Positions 7,610 through 14,599 of a stretch of 15,877 bases of DNA are shown here, piece by piece. The DNA is from Deltaproteobacteria bacterium (lineage in GTDB: Bacteria > Desulfobacterota > Desulfarculia > Adiutricales > JAGVGV01): NCBI GenBank assembly GCA_020056895.1, contig JAGVGV010000119.1, positions 1 to 15,877 on the forward strand, read 5' to 3'. Below the pieces are notes generated by a model. It saw only the letters and a program-made list of their open reading frames with translations, did not search any database and was not told where the DNA came from. The position numbers and the translations under genes are program-made. Within the stretch, counting starts at the first letter, position 1; each line of letters starts with the position of its first letter.

Positions 7610-8326
7610 ATGAGCATGATCGAAACCACCCTTCATGACCACGTGGCCGTGGTGACCATGAATCACGGCGAAAACCGGTTTTCCTATGAATTCATGGACG
7701 CCTTCCACGCCGCCCTGGACCACCTGGAACAAAAAACCGATGCCCGGGTTCTGGTCGTGGCTTCGTCCCATGAAAAAATCTGGTCCAACGGCATTGATCT
7801 GGAATGGCTGGCCCCCCGGGTCATGGCCGACCCCGAGGAAGCCCGGACCTTCCCCACCCGCCTGACCGCCTTGTACCAAAGGCTGCTCCTTTTTCCCATG
7901 ATTACCATCGCCGCCATTGGCGGCCATGCCTTCGCCGGCGGCGCCATCATGGCCTGCGCCTTCGATTTCCGGTTCATGCGCACCGGCCGGGGCTTTTTCT
8001 GTATTCCGGAAGTGGATATCGGCATTCCGCTTATGCCCAGCATGGCCGCTTTGTTCGAAAAGGCCGTGCCCATGTACAAATTTTTGGAAATGCAGTTCAC
8101 CGGTCTGAGGCTGACCGCCGAGGAAGGCCAGACCCACCACGTGATCCACCAGGCCTGCCCGCCGGAACAACTGATGTCCGAAGTGATGGCTTTTGCTCAA
8201 AAACACAAAAAGGAACGGGCCATCCTGAGGACCATGAAAAACGTGACCTTCAAGGAGATCGTCCGCGTTCGCGACGAGGACGACCCGGTGTACCTGGCCG
8301 GCGGCGGAACGGGCTTGGGCGGCTAG
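7610..8326 (+). CDS. Enoyl-CoA hydratase/isomerase family protein, probably an enoyl-CoA isomerase
   Basis: A crotonase-fold enzyme that acts on acyl-CoA thioesters in the cytosol, 238 residues from the ATG at 7610. That start is chosen because GGAG at 7601-7604 lies 5 bases upstream; an in-frame ATG at 7580 has no such site. Oxyanion-hole segments are IWSNGIDLEWL (about 57-67) and IGGHAFAGGAIMACAFDF (about 103-120). Of the two catalytic Glu of true hydratases, the first is replaced (GGAIMA, Ile113 at that place) and the second is kept as Glu134 in IPEVDIGIPLMP. One Glu at this second position is the pattern of delta3-delta2-enoyl-CoA isomerases, so isomerase is favoured over hydratase. No beta-oxidation partner genes are next to it. 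It is flanked by hairpins on both sides, so it is likely monocistronic. Confidence 0.85.
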   Translation: MSMIETTLHDHVAVVTMNHGENRFSYEFMDAFHAALDHLEQKTDARVLVVASSHEKIWSNGIDLEWLAPRVMADPEEARTFPTRLTALYQRLLLFPMITIAAIGGHAFAGGAIMACAFDFRFMRTGRGFFCIPEVDIGIPLMPSMAALFEKAVPMYKFLEMQFTGLRLTAEEGQTHHVIHQACPPEQLMSEVMAFAQKHKKERAILRTMKNVTFKEIVRVRDEDDPVYLAGGGTGLGG

Positions 8327-8334
8327 CCCCAGCC

Positions 8335-8368
8335 GGAGGGGCGGGCTTCGCCCCTCCAACCCGATTTT
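8335..8368 (+). terminator. Hairpin after the crotonase gene
   Basis: Perfect 9-bp stem GGAGGGGCG / CGCCCCTCC (8335-8343 with 8349-8357) around GGCTT, 8 bases after the TAG stop. A TTTT follows only at 8365-8368, so termination may be partial. Confidence 0.6.
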
Positions 8369-8436
8369 CATACAAATCGTAAACGTTCGCCCGGGGTCGT
8401 TTGCTTCCTGTCCCGCCGGCGAACGGGGGCCGCCTG

Positions 8437-8985
8437 ATGGGGGAAACCGACCAGGACATCATCGCCCGGGTTTTGGCCGGCCAACGGGACGTATATGCCA
8501 TCCTGGTCGAACGGCACCAGAACCGCCTGTATAAATTGGCCCTCCTTTTGACCGGCCATCCCCAGGACGCCGAAGACCTGGCTCAGGAAACCCTGATCCG
8601 GGCGTACCGGTCCCTGGTTCGGTACGATCCCGCCCGCCCCTTTTTCCCCTGGGTTTCGTCCATCCTGACCAATCTGGCCCGAACCCGGCGCCGCCAAAAA
8701 CGGCCGGACATGTTCCCGTTATCGGACCAACCCCCGGAAACCCTGGCCTGCCAAGCTCCCGGACCCGATACCCGCCTGGCCCGCATGGCCGAATGGGAAA
8801 CCCTGGTCCGTGCCCTGAACCGGCTGCCCGAACGGCTCCGGGAGGCCCTGGTGCTTCGCCATATCGAAGACCTGCCGTTCGACCATGTGGCCCGGGTTTT
8901 GGGTATTTCGGAAGCCGCGGCCAAAATGCGGGTGGCCCGGGGGCTTGAAAAACTGAAAAAAATTATGGAAGATGGCCCGGCATAA
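8437..8985 (+). CDS. ECF-type RNA polymerase sigma factor
   Basis: A sigma-70 family factor of the extracytoplasmic-function group, 182 residues from the ATG at 8437. A GGGGG at 8425-8429 lies upstream; an in-frame TTG at 8401 would add 12 residues without good support. Region 2 covers about residues 8-75, with the core-binding and -10 segment DAEDLAQETLIRAYRSL. Region 4 covers about 120-175, with LPERLREALVLRHIEDLPFDHVARVLGISEAAAKMRVARG (helix-turn-helix for -35 recognition) shown here only as landmarks LPERLREAL and GISEAAAKMRVARG. No region 3 is present, as expected. No zinc-finger or membrane anti-sigma gene lies beside it in the window, which is unusual for the group. The next gene, an FAD oxidoreductase, starts 88 bases on and could be read through from it. 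The stress or signal that activates it cannot be read. Confidence 0.92.
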   Translation: MGETDQDIIARVLAGQRDVYAILVERHQNRLYKLALLLTGHPQDAEDLAQETLIRAYRSLVRYDPARPFFPWVSSILTNLARTRRRQKRPDMFPLSDQPPETLACQAPGPDTRLARMAEWETLVRALNRLPERLREALVLRHIEDLPFDHVARVLGISEAAAKMRVARGLEKLKKIMEDGPA

Positions 8986-9073
8986 GCCACGCCGGTGGAA
9001 TGGAAGGCCGGCCAAAGAAATATAAACCTCGAACGGGAGGACCGGGAGCGGCTCGGCGCCCGGAAGGAGCGTT

Positions 9074-10204
9074 ATGTCCAGCATGAAACAGTACGAAGCG
9101 ATCATCGTCGGCGGCGGCATTGGCGGCGCTTCGTTGGCGTATTTTCTGACGGAATTGGGAATGACCAAGGTGTTGATCCTGGAAAAGGAAGAACAGCCCG
9201 GGTATCACGCCACGGGGCGTTCGGCCGGCGCGCTGGTGGAATTCGACCTGGAACCATTAGTGCTCCGGATGATCCAACTGGGCGGTTCCTTTTTAAAAAG
9301 GCCGCCGGATGGTTTCTGTGAACATCCCATTCTGGACCCCGTGGGCGTCCTGATGATGTTCCAGGGGGAGCTTTGGGTCAAAGCCCAGGGGATGATCCCG
9401 GCCATGACCGAGGGCGGGACTCAGGTGCTTCCCCTCACCCCGGCCCAAGTGGCGGCTCAGTACCCGGTGATCGATCCCGCGTCGCTGGACGGAGCCCTTT
9501 TGATAACGGATGGCGGGCATCTGGATGTTCATGAGCTTTTATGGAGCTACATCCGGCACGCCAAAAGCCGGGGCGCGGAACTTAGGTGCGGCGAGGAAGT
9601 AAAAAGCGTGATCGTGGACAACGGCCGGGCCGCGGGCGTGACCACCGGATCGGGCACGTACTTTGGCCAATGGGTGGTGGACGCGGCCGGGCCCTGGGCC
9701 ACCCGGATCCGGGAAATGGCGGGACCCACGGCCGTCCAGGTGACGCCCAAACGAAGGACCGTTATCACCTTTACTCCGCCGGAAGGCATGGACGTCCGGA
9801 GATGGCCCTTCTGCGCCAATATTTCCCAATCCGTTTATTTCTCCACGGAATCGGCCGGTCTTCTGGCCAGTCCCATGGACGAGGAACCCATGGACCCCTG
9901 CGATGCCCGTCCGGACGAACTGGGCGTGGCCATGGCCATTGAATACCTCAAGGGCGTGGCTCCCACCCTTGTGCCCCGGAGCCTGAAGCACAAATGGGCG
10001 GGTCTAAGAACCTTTTCTCCGGACGATGGCATGGTGATCGGCGAAGACCCCGACCTCAAGGGCTTTTTCTGGCTGGCCGGCCTGGGGGGATCGGGCATCG
10101 AAGCCAGCCCCGCCGTGGGCCGGATCGGAGCCCAGTTGCTTGTCCAGGGCCGGTCCGACCTGTGGCCGGCCGAATCCCTGTCGCCGGCCCGATTCACCCG
10201 GTAA
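9074..10204 (+). CDS. FAD-dependent amine/D-amino acid dehydrogenase-like oxidoreductase (DAO family)
   Basis: Oxidises an amine, amino acid or hydroxy acid with FAD as cofactor. It is 376 residues long, close to D-arginine dehydrogenase-type proteins. The N-terminal dinucleotide fold is clear (AIIVGGGIGGASLAYFLTE, about residues 9-27), followed by EKEEQPGYHATGRSAG, the usual FAD-pyrophosphate/isoalloxazine region. VVDAAGPWA (about residues 201-209) is the second FAD contact. The C-terminal WLAGLGGSGIEASPAVGR closes the cofactor site and is similar to DauA-like proteins. No signal peptide is seen, so it is cytosolic. The start has a strong GGAAGGAG at 9062-9069. It follows the ECF sigma gene on the same strand with an 88-bp gap and no clear terminator, so co-transcription is possible. 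Substrate is undetermined; sarcosine, D-amino acids, glycine and 2-hydroxy acids are all possible within this family. Confidence 0.88.
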   Translation: MSSMKQYEAIIVGGGIGGASLAYFLTELGMTKVLILEKEEQPGYHATGRSAGALVEFDLEPLVLRMIQLGGSFLKRPPDGFCEHPILDPVGVLMMFQGELWVKAQGMIPAMTEGGTQVLPLTPAQVAAQYPVIDPASLDGALLITDGGHLDVHELLWSYIRHAKSRGAELRCGEEVKSVIVDNGRAAGVTTGSGTYFGQWVVDAAGPWATRIREMAGPTAVQVTPKRRTVITFTPPEGMDVRRWPFCANISQSVYFSTESAGLLASPMDEEPMDPCDARPDELGVAMAIEYLKGVAPTLVPRSLKHKWAGLRTFSPDDGMVIGEDPDLKGFFWLAGLGGSGIEASPAVGRIGAQLLVQGRSDLWPAESLSPARFTR

Positions 10205-10223
10205 AAACGTCCGGAAATCGGGA

Positions 10224-10315
10224 GCCCGCCGGTTCCTCGATCCGTTAAAACGGGCCGAAGGAACCGGGAGGCAGGTTGTCCCTATCCTGGGAATCATGGT
10301 CACGCCCGCCGGTTC
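10224..10315 (+). repeat. 12-bp direct repeat GCCCGCCGGTTC, two copies 80 bp apart
   Basis: GCCCGCCGGTTC occurs at 10224-10235 and again at 10304-10315. The first copy overlaps the left arm (CCGGTTCCT) of the nested hairpin. It sits at the change from typical GC-rich DNA to the AT-richer segment. It could be an operator pair, a relic of an insertion, or chance in CCGG-rich DNA. Confidence 0.5.
10229..10267 (+). repeat. Nested inverted repeat after the FAD oxidoreductase
   Basis: Outer arms CCGGTTCCT (10229-10237) and AGGAACCGG (10259-10267) are perfect. Between them CCGT (10242-10245) pairs with ACGG (10250-10253) around TAAA. The structure is 25 bases after the oxidoreductase stop, where a terminator is expected, but no T run follows in either direction. 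Confidence 0.55.
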
Positions 10316-10504
10316 GTCATGGCTTCGTAACAAATTGGAACCAAAGAGTTTTTATCGAAATATGCACCTTATTTTTCGGAATCGATATGCGCTCGCCCCT
10401 TTTTCTCCGAACCTGCGCGGGCACTTGATTTTCACACCCGGTGAGGAGTACCCTTTGATTAGGAATTCTGATCATGCATTGGTCGTTTTCCGGGGAGGTG
10501 GGGC

Positions 10505-11308
10505 ATGAGGGCATTCGTTGTGCTCGCGGTGGTCGTGGCCATCCTTTGCGTCCAACCCATAAGCGTTTCACGGGCTGAGGAACGATCCATGGTGATCGTA
10601 TATACCGATTGGTTCCCTTATACGTACGAAGAAAACGGCCGTGCCCAAGGCTTCGAGATCGATACTCTGAAGGCCGTATTGGGGGAAATGAACCTTCGGG
10701 GCGAGTTCGTTTCCTACCCGTGGAAACGGTGCCTGGCCAGCCTAAAAAATGGCGAAGCCGACGCCTTGGTCTCCCTCCTTAAAACCCCTGAACGGGAAGA
10801 CTATACGTATTATCCCGATGAATACATCAGCATCTCCAAAACGGTTTTTGTCACTACCGCCAAAAAGGATGTTCCCTTCGATGGTTCCTTGGAATCCCTA
10901 AAAAACTATACCATCGGAGTCATTTCCGGTTTCAGTTACGGAGAAGCTTTCGATAACGCGAAATACCTGAAAAAAGACGAATCCGTGGACACGAAAACGC
11001 TTCTTACCAAGCTTCTCAATGGACGAACCGATATCGCGGCGGAAAACCAGGCTGTCCTCCTCGCGTCAGCGTTGAAAATGGGGGTGAAGGATCGAATCCA
11101 ATTCCTCCGGCCGCCAATCCACACCAACAAATTGTACGTTGGCTTTTCCAAGGCCAAGGGATATCGAAACCTGAGTGACGCCTTTTCGCGAACACTTGGC
11201 GTATTCAAAAAAACCGACGCTTATCCTTCAATCCTGGCTCAATACGGAATTCACTTCTCCGATATGGTGGATGTTTACGCCCAGATTCACCCTGAAGAGG
11301 CTCATTGA
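10505..11308 (+). CDS. Periplasmic solute-binding protein (SBP family 3), orphan
   Basis: A secreted binding protein of the type that delivers amino acids or similar polar solutes to ABC importers, or that serves as a sensor. It has 267 residues. An N-terminal Sec signal peptide ends near Ala24 (hydrophobic stretch then VSRA-EE). The Cys15 in the stretch does not make a proper lipobox, so it is a free periplasmic protein. The mature part has the two-lobe pattern of the family: VIVYTDWFPYTYEENGRAQGF near the start (lobe 1), EADALVSLLKTPERE, then YTIGVISGFSYGEAF starting lobe 2. The start has GGAGGTG at 10494-10500. No permease or ATPase gene is near it. Its codon use is AT-richer and nearly lacks the CCGG words that fill neighbouring genes, which suggests a different origin. 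The ligand is unknown. Confidence 0.88.
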   Translation: MRAFVVLAVVVAILCVQPISVSRAEERSMVIVYTDWFPYTYEENGRAQGFEIDTLKAVLGEMNLRGEFVSYPWKRCLASLKNGEADALVSLLKTPEREDYTYYPDEYISISKTVFVTTAKKDVPFDGSLESLKNYTIGVISGFSYGEAFDNAKYLKKDESVDTKTLLTKLLNGRTDIAAENQAVLLASALKMGVKDRIQFLRPPIHTNKLYVGFSKAKGYRNLSDAFSRTLGVFKKTDAYPSILAQYGIHFSDMVDVYAQIHPEEAH

Positions 11309-11548
11309 GGAAACGGCTTATTCCATTTCCAAATGAACGTTCTATTCATCGGCTTCGCTGGGGGCGCCTTCCCCTGTACATCGACAACGGTCCGCGTCGC
11401 CGCTCACTCGTATACTGGTTTCCTTCGATTCGGAAATGACCTGATTCCCATCCGCTCCCAGGGCGCCGAGGAATCTCGGACAAAAAAGGCTCCTTTTCCC
11501 AGACCTCGATCGAAGGCGACTGAGGTCTGGGGTAAAGACAAGGTCCCA
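11309..11548. other. Gap between convergent genes
   Basis: No gene is supported here. Short reading frames through it have no ribosome site or recognisable protein. The only structure seen is the 10-bp stem-loop at 11498-11531. Confidence 0.5.
11498..11531 (-). terminator. Stem-loop between convergent genes, possible terminator for the - strand gene
   Basis: Perfect 10-bp arms CCCAGACCTC (11498-11507) and GAGGTCTGGG (11522-11531) with a 14-base loop, just 18 bases beyond the - strand stop. Read on the - strand, a run of six T lies about 10 bases after the stem (the A run at 11482-11487 on +). It probably ends transcription from one or both sides. Confidence 0.5.
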
Positions 11549-12028
11549 TCACTTCAAGATGGCTTCCACCCAGCCCGAATCGGGATCGTTGCCCCGGGCA
11601 TCCAATCCGGCCAGAAAATACCAGCGGTGAAAGGCGTTTTTGCCTAGGTACGTGGGGCTGACGGCCGTCGGCAGGCTGACCGAGGCTTCCCAGTCGTATT
11701 CGCCGTTGGCCGCAAGCTGGGCCGCGCCGGACACGTTGATTTCCTGCTGAAAGGTCTGCACGTCGGCCGTGATCTTGTCCGGCGACGAGGTGCTGTCAGC
11801 CGCCGTTCCCGGCGCCGCATCCTTCCGGGGCGCGGGTACGCTCACGCTTTCGGTAGCCCGAACGTGGAGATACACCCGCTCGATCTTCATTTCGGCATCC
11901 GAAACCGTGGCATGAATTTTTACGATAAAGGGTTTATCCATCGCCGGGTCCACCACTTCCAAACGGACCTTGGCCCCGCCGCCGGTCACGAACTTCGCCG
12001 CGGCCTTCAGTTTGTCGAAAAGTCCCAT
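11549..12028 (-). CDS. Small protein resembling Spo0M/arrestin-fold proteins; function unknown
   Basis: A 159-residue protein. The start is the ATG at 12026-12028 because a clear GGGAGG lies 6 bases upstream (12035-12040); a longer open frame reaching 12184 has no such support. It begins with an amphipathic MGLFDKLKAAAKFV followed by GGAKVRLEVVDPAMDKPF. The rest looks like beta strands, including IHATVSDAEMKIERVYLHVR in the middle and GEYDWEASVSLP near the C-terminus. The ending LDARGNDPDSGW is similar to small Spo0M-like proteins. A low-complexity linker (about residues 80-95, rich in Ala/Pro/Ser) splits the strands. No signal peptide or membrane segment is seen. It follows the GGDEF-EAL gene on the same strand by 149 bases and could be a late gene of that transcript. 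The fold assignment is a weak resemblance and no function is claimed. Confidence 0.7.
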   Translation of the reverse strand: MGLFDKLKAAAKFVTGGGAKVRLEVVDPAMDKPFIVKIHATVSDAEMKIERVYLHVRATESVSVPAPRKDAAPGTAADSTSSPDKITADVQTFQQEINVSGAAQLAANGEYDWEASVSLPTAVSPTYLGKNAFHRWYFLAGLDARGNDPDSGWVEAILK

Positions 12029-12177
12029 CGGAAACCTCCCTGGAAATCGATTGAAAAGGACGTTTGATCTAAAGGAAGCCCGGATTGCCCCCGGCGCCCC
12101 GTTCCCCGCATGTGGAGAAAGGTACCATGCCCCTTCCGGGTTTTCAAGGAAGGGCCGGGTAAAAACAAAAACGGTTG

Positions 12178-14301
12178 TCAGCAAAAAATAGGGCCGGGAC
12201 TGGAGACCAGAGCTTCCATGGCCGGGCGGTCCATGGGATGCGAAAAAAGAAAACCCTGGGCGAATTGGCAGCGTAAAAAGGACAGGATCGATTGCTGTTC
12301 GGATGTTTCCACGCCTTCGGCGATCACGCCCAGGCCCAGGCTGTGGGCCAGAGTGATGATGATTTCCACGATTTTCTGGTTTTCCGGGTGGTGGGGGTCC
12401 ATGCGGGAAACGAAGCTGCGATCCACTTTCAGCGTATCCACCGGAAATTTTTGAAGATAACTGAGCGATGAATACCCCGTGCCGAAATCGTCGATGCCCA
12501 GGCGGACGCCCATCCGCTTGAACCGGCCCAACAGATCGATCACCGCCTCCGGGTCGGACATCACCACGCTTTCGGTGATTTCCAGCTTGAGCCGGTGAGG
12601 ATCGAGGCCGGAATCATTGAGCACCCGCCGGGTTTGATCTTCGATTTCGGGGTGGCCCAACTGACGGCCGGAAAGATTGACGCTCATGAACAACCCATCC
12701 GCTCCGGGCTGGCTCTGGTGGATGCGCCGAAGCTGCAGGCAGGCTTCATGGAGAACCCAATGGCCGATCTCCACGATCAGGCCCGAATCTTCCGCCACCG
12801 GAATGAAGGCGTCCGGGTGGATCAGGCCCCATTCCGGGTGTTCCCACCGGGCCAGGGCTTCAAACCCCACCAGCCTTCGGGTGTCGCAGGCCACGATGGG
12901 CTGGTAATGGACTTTCAGTTCCTTTTTATCCAGAGCCCGCCGGAGATCGTTTTCCATCTGCAGCAACCGCACGGCCTGTTCGTGCATGGTCCGGTCGTAT
13001 ACCGCGAACCGGCCCTTACCCGCTTCCTTGGCGCTGAGCATGGCCATATCGGCGTCCCGGAGCACGTGTTCGGCCTGGTGATAGTCTTCACAGTTGGTCA
13101 CCAGACCAAAGCTGGCCGAAACAAACACTTCTTCGGACCCTAACCGGAAAGGCGCCTGAAGCCGTTTTTGGATTTTCTGAACCAGCCAGACCGGGCCGCC
13201 GGGTTCCCCCACGTCGTCCAGCAGAATGGCGAACTCCCCCGTGCCGATGCGGGCCACGGTGTCCACGGGACGGGTGGCATCCCGCAGAATCCCGGAAAAA
13301 AGTTCCAGGAGTTGAAGCTCCACGCCGTGGCCCAGGCTGTCCACGGTCAGCTTGAACCGGTCGATGTTCACCGCCACCACCGCGTACCGGTATCCGGTCC
13401 GGCTCTTATGCCGGACCATGGCCATTTTCAGGTGGTCGAGGAACAGGGCTTTGTTGGGAAGTCCGGTCTGGAGATCGTAAAAGGCCTGGAATTTTATGGT
13501 TTCCTGAGCTTTTTTCAGTTCCGAAACGTCCGAAAACGAAACCAGCGTCCGGGAGGATTCGGGGATCCGGGCGGTGGTCAAAAGCACCTGAACGCGGGTC
13601 CCATCCCGGCCCTGAAGCTGAGCCTCCATATGCGGCGGCGCGGCTTCGGTGTTCGCGGCCCGGGGAAGCTCCAGCCGCCGGATCCGAGCTTCATCCTCTT
13701 CGGATAGAAAATGCATCAGGGTCTTCCGGCCCGCCAGATCGTCCAGTGAATACCCGGAGAGACGGCAGAATTCCCGGTTGGCCAGGATAATGGCGCCGTC
13801 CGCTTCCACGATGATGGTGGCCATGCCCGTGTTTTCGAACATGGTTCGGTACCGGGTTTCGGAATCCTTGAGCTTTTGTTCCGTTTGCCGGCGGATGGCG
13901 TTTTCGGAAAGAAGGTCTTCGTAACTCAATTGAAGCTGAGCCGTTCGATAGGCCACCTGGTCTTCGAGCGACCGGTTGATCCGCGCCAACTGCGTTTCGG
14001 CGTCCTTGGACCGGTTGATGAGCATCTGGGAGAACACGCTGATGCTCAAAATGGATATGGTGTTGAAATAGACGGATAATCCCTGAACAACGGTGACCAC
14101 CTCGAACACCGCGTACAGCATTGCCGCGAAAACGCCAATGGCGATCAGACCCAAGTGGTCCGCCGCCCGGCCCACGCCGGATTCCCGTTCCATTTCGTTC
14201 GGGGTCAACCCCGTTTGAATGGCAACCACGACCTCCCCTTTGGGTCGCGAACTACCAGGCGCCCGCTCCAGGAACCTCCGGAAAACCTGAAGAACAACCA
14301 C
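12178..14301 (-). CDS. Membrane PAS-GGDEF-EAL protein, likely c-di-GMP phosphodiesterase
   Basis: Likely degrades cyclic di-GMP at the inner membrane. Numbered from the GTG at 14301 (707 aa): two hydrophobic helices (about 50-95), a coiled coil (about 97-148), a PAS domain (about 150-262), GGDEF (about 270-437) and EAL (about 445-695). The GGDEF site is degenerate: GTGEF at 353-357 and VDSLGHGVELQ where a functional domain has ND..GH..GD. It is probably catalytically dead, perhaps a GTP-sensing module. The EAL domain keeps its residues: Glu481-Ala-Leu, ITES at 575-578, DDFGTGYSSL at 604-613, Lys625 and Asp627, Glu662, QGFLFSHP. The start is uncertain. The GTG at 14301 has no ribosome site. 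GGGGAGG at 14232-14238 lies only 2 bases before an in-frame GTG at 14229, and ATG at 14193 is another choice before the membrane helices. Confidence 0.9.
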   Translation of the reverse strand: MVVLQVFRRFLERAPGSSRPKGEVVVAIQTGLTPNEMERESGVGRAADHLGLIAIGVFAAMLYAVFEVVTVVQGLSVYFNTISILSISVFSQMLINRSKDAETQLARINRSLEDQVAYRTAQLQLSYEDLLSENAIRRQTEQKLKDSETRYRTMFENTGMATIIVEADGAIILANREFCRLSGYSLDDLAGRKTLMHFLSEEDEARIRRLELPRAANTEAAPPHMEAQLQGRDGTRVQVLLTTARIPESSRTLVSFSDVSELKKAQETIKFQAFYDLQTGLPNKALFLDHLKMAMVRHKSRTGYRYAVVAVNIDRFKLTVDSLGHGVELQLLELFSGILRDATRPVDTVARIGTGEFAILLDDVGEPGGPVWLVQKIQKRLQAPFRLGSEEVFVSASFGLVTNCEDYHQAEHVLRDADMAMLSAKEAGKGRFAVYDRTMHEQAVRLLQMENDLRRALDKKELKVHYQPIVACDTRRLVGFEALARWEHPEWGLIHPDAFIPVAEDSGLIVEIGHWVLHEACLQLRRIHQSQPGADGLFMSVNLSGRQLGHPEIEDQTRRVLNDSGLDPHRLKLEITESVVMSDPEAVIDLLGRFKRMGVRLGIDDFGTGYSSLSYLQKFPVDTLKVDRSFVSRMDPHHPENQKIVEIIITLAHSLGLGVIAEGVETSEQQSILSFLRCQFAQGFLFSHPMDRPAMEALVSSPGPIFC

Positions 14302-14385
14302 GAAAGAGGAAAAGGAGGATTGGAGGCCCTGTCCGGTCCGCCCACTAGACCGTTAGAGCTTTGTAATAAGTAAAGGTTTACCACA

Positions 14386-14477
14386 GCGCCGGGAGGGGAT
14401 GCAAGGTCTTCCTTGAGGCGCCCCATAAAGCCCGCTACGTAGCCCGCCTTTGCCCCCGGAGATGACGGCGCAACGTC
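14386..14477 (-). ncRNA. Candidate structured 5' leader of the PAS-GGDEF-EAL gene
   Basis: Three neighbouring stem-loops. (1) GACG/CGTC at 14464-14477. (2) A stem with the palindrome GCTACGTAGC at 14434-14443, a 2x2 G/G internal loop and an outer AAGGC/GCTTT helix; the outer helix has a G-U pair when read on -, but an A-C mismatch when read on +. (3) An outer GCGCC/GGCGC (14386-14390 with 14417-14421) enclosing CAAGG/CCTTG with a 4-base loop. The strand preference of stem 2 supports RNA from the - strand. It includes GGGGGCAAAGG and GTAGCGGGC, which recall pieces of c-di-GMP-I riboswitches, but the full motif is not matched. Class unknown. Confidence 0.35.
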
Positions 14478-14519
14478 CTAGAACCGCCCGGATCGAGACC
14501 CAAAAATTTAAAAGCCGCG

Positions 14520-14548
14520 ATAATATTACTGTTATTTTAATGAGTTAA
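14520..14548 (-). promoter_or_regulatory. Possible sigma-70-type promoter for the PAS-GGDEF-EAL gene
   Basis: On the - strand, TTAACT (14548-14543) and TATTAT (14525-14520) are spaced by 17 bases, in the most AT-rich stretch of the window. It is 4/6 and 5/6 to consensus as I count it. It overlaps the T run of the neighbouring terminator. Confidence 0.35.
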
Positions 14549-14575
14549 AAAGTCCCCCCGGCCAAGAAACCGGAG
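14545..14575 (-). terminator. Intrinsic terminator after the acyltransferase gene
   Basis: On the - strand, CTCCGG pairs with CCGGGG (one G-U pair) around an 8-base loop, followed closely by GGAC and TTTTT (A run 14547-14551 on +). It lies 25 bases after the TAG stop at 14600-14602. Confidence 0.55.
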
Positions 14576-14599
14576 CCGGCGGGTCGATGGCTTCGGGCC

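Larger units (their letters stand above)
10205..10504. other. 300-bp intergenic region with nested hairpin and direct repeat
   Basis: No convincing gene is seen. It holds a nested inverted repeat at 10229-10267 and a 12-bp direct repeat 80 bp apart (10224-10235 and 10304-10315). From about 10320 the DNA becomes AT-richer. The promoter of the solute-binding gene probably lies in 10330-10490, but I see no clean -35/-10 pair. Confidence 0.5.
14302..14599 (-). other. 298-bp gap: leader, promoter and terminator region
   Basis: No protein gene is seen. Read on the - strand from right to left, it holds the terminator of the acyltransferase gene (about 14545-14575), an AT-rich promoter-like zone (14520-14548), and a roughly 210-base leader with several stem-loops (14386-14477) ahead of the PAS-GGDEF-EAL gene. 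Confidence 0.5.

Noticed and set aside
7427..8371. 314-residue open frame on the - strand opposite the crotonase gene
   Set aside because: It spans two terminator hairpins and antisense to a well-supported gene, with no motif and no ribosome site.
10140..10508. 122-residue + strand frame bridging the FAD oxidoreductase end and the solute-binding gene
   Set aside because: It overlaps the oxidoreductase in another frame and runs through the nested hairpin. It has no ribosome site or family resemblance.
11333..11647. 104-residue + strand frame after the solute-binding gene
   Set aside because: No ribosome site; it runs through the stem-loop and into the antisense of the - strand gene, and its composition is unlike a protein.
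12131..12154. CCCTTCC / GGAAGGG hairpin between the GGDEF-EAL gene and the small - strand gene as a terminator
   Set aside because: On the - strand no T run follows the stem; the T-rich part lies before it. It may be an RNA structure, but termination is not supported.
12029..12184. N-terminal extension of the small arrestin-like protein
   Set aside because: The extra residues come from the intergenic region and the GGGAGG site points to the ATG at 12028. The extension would also cross into the end of the preceding gene.
14386..14477. Calling the leader a c-di-GMP-I riboswitch
   Set aside because: Only short words are shared; the paired GCAAACC/GACGCAAAGCC layout of that class is not present. 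Left as unclassified.
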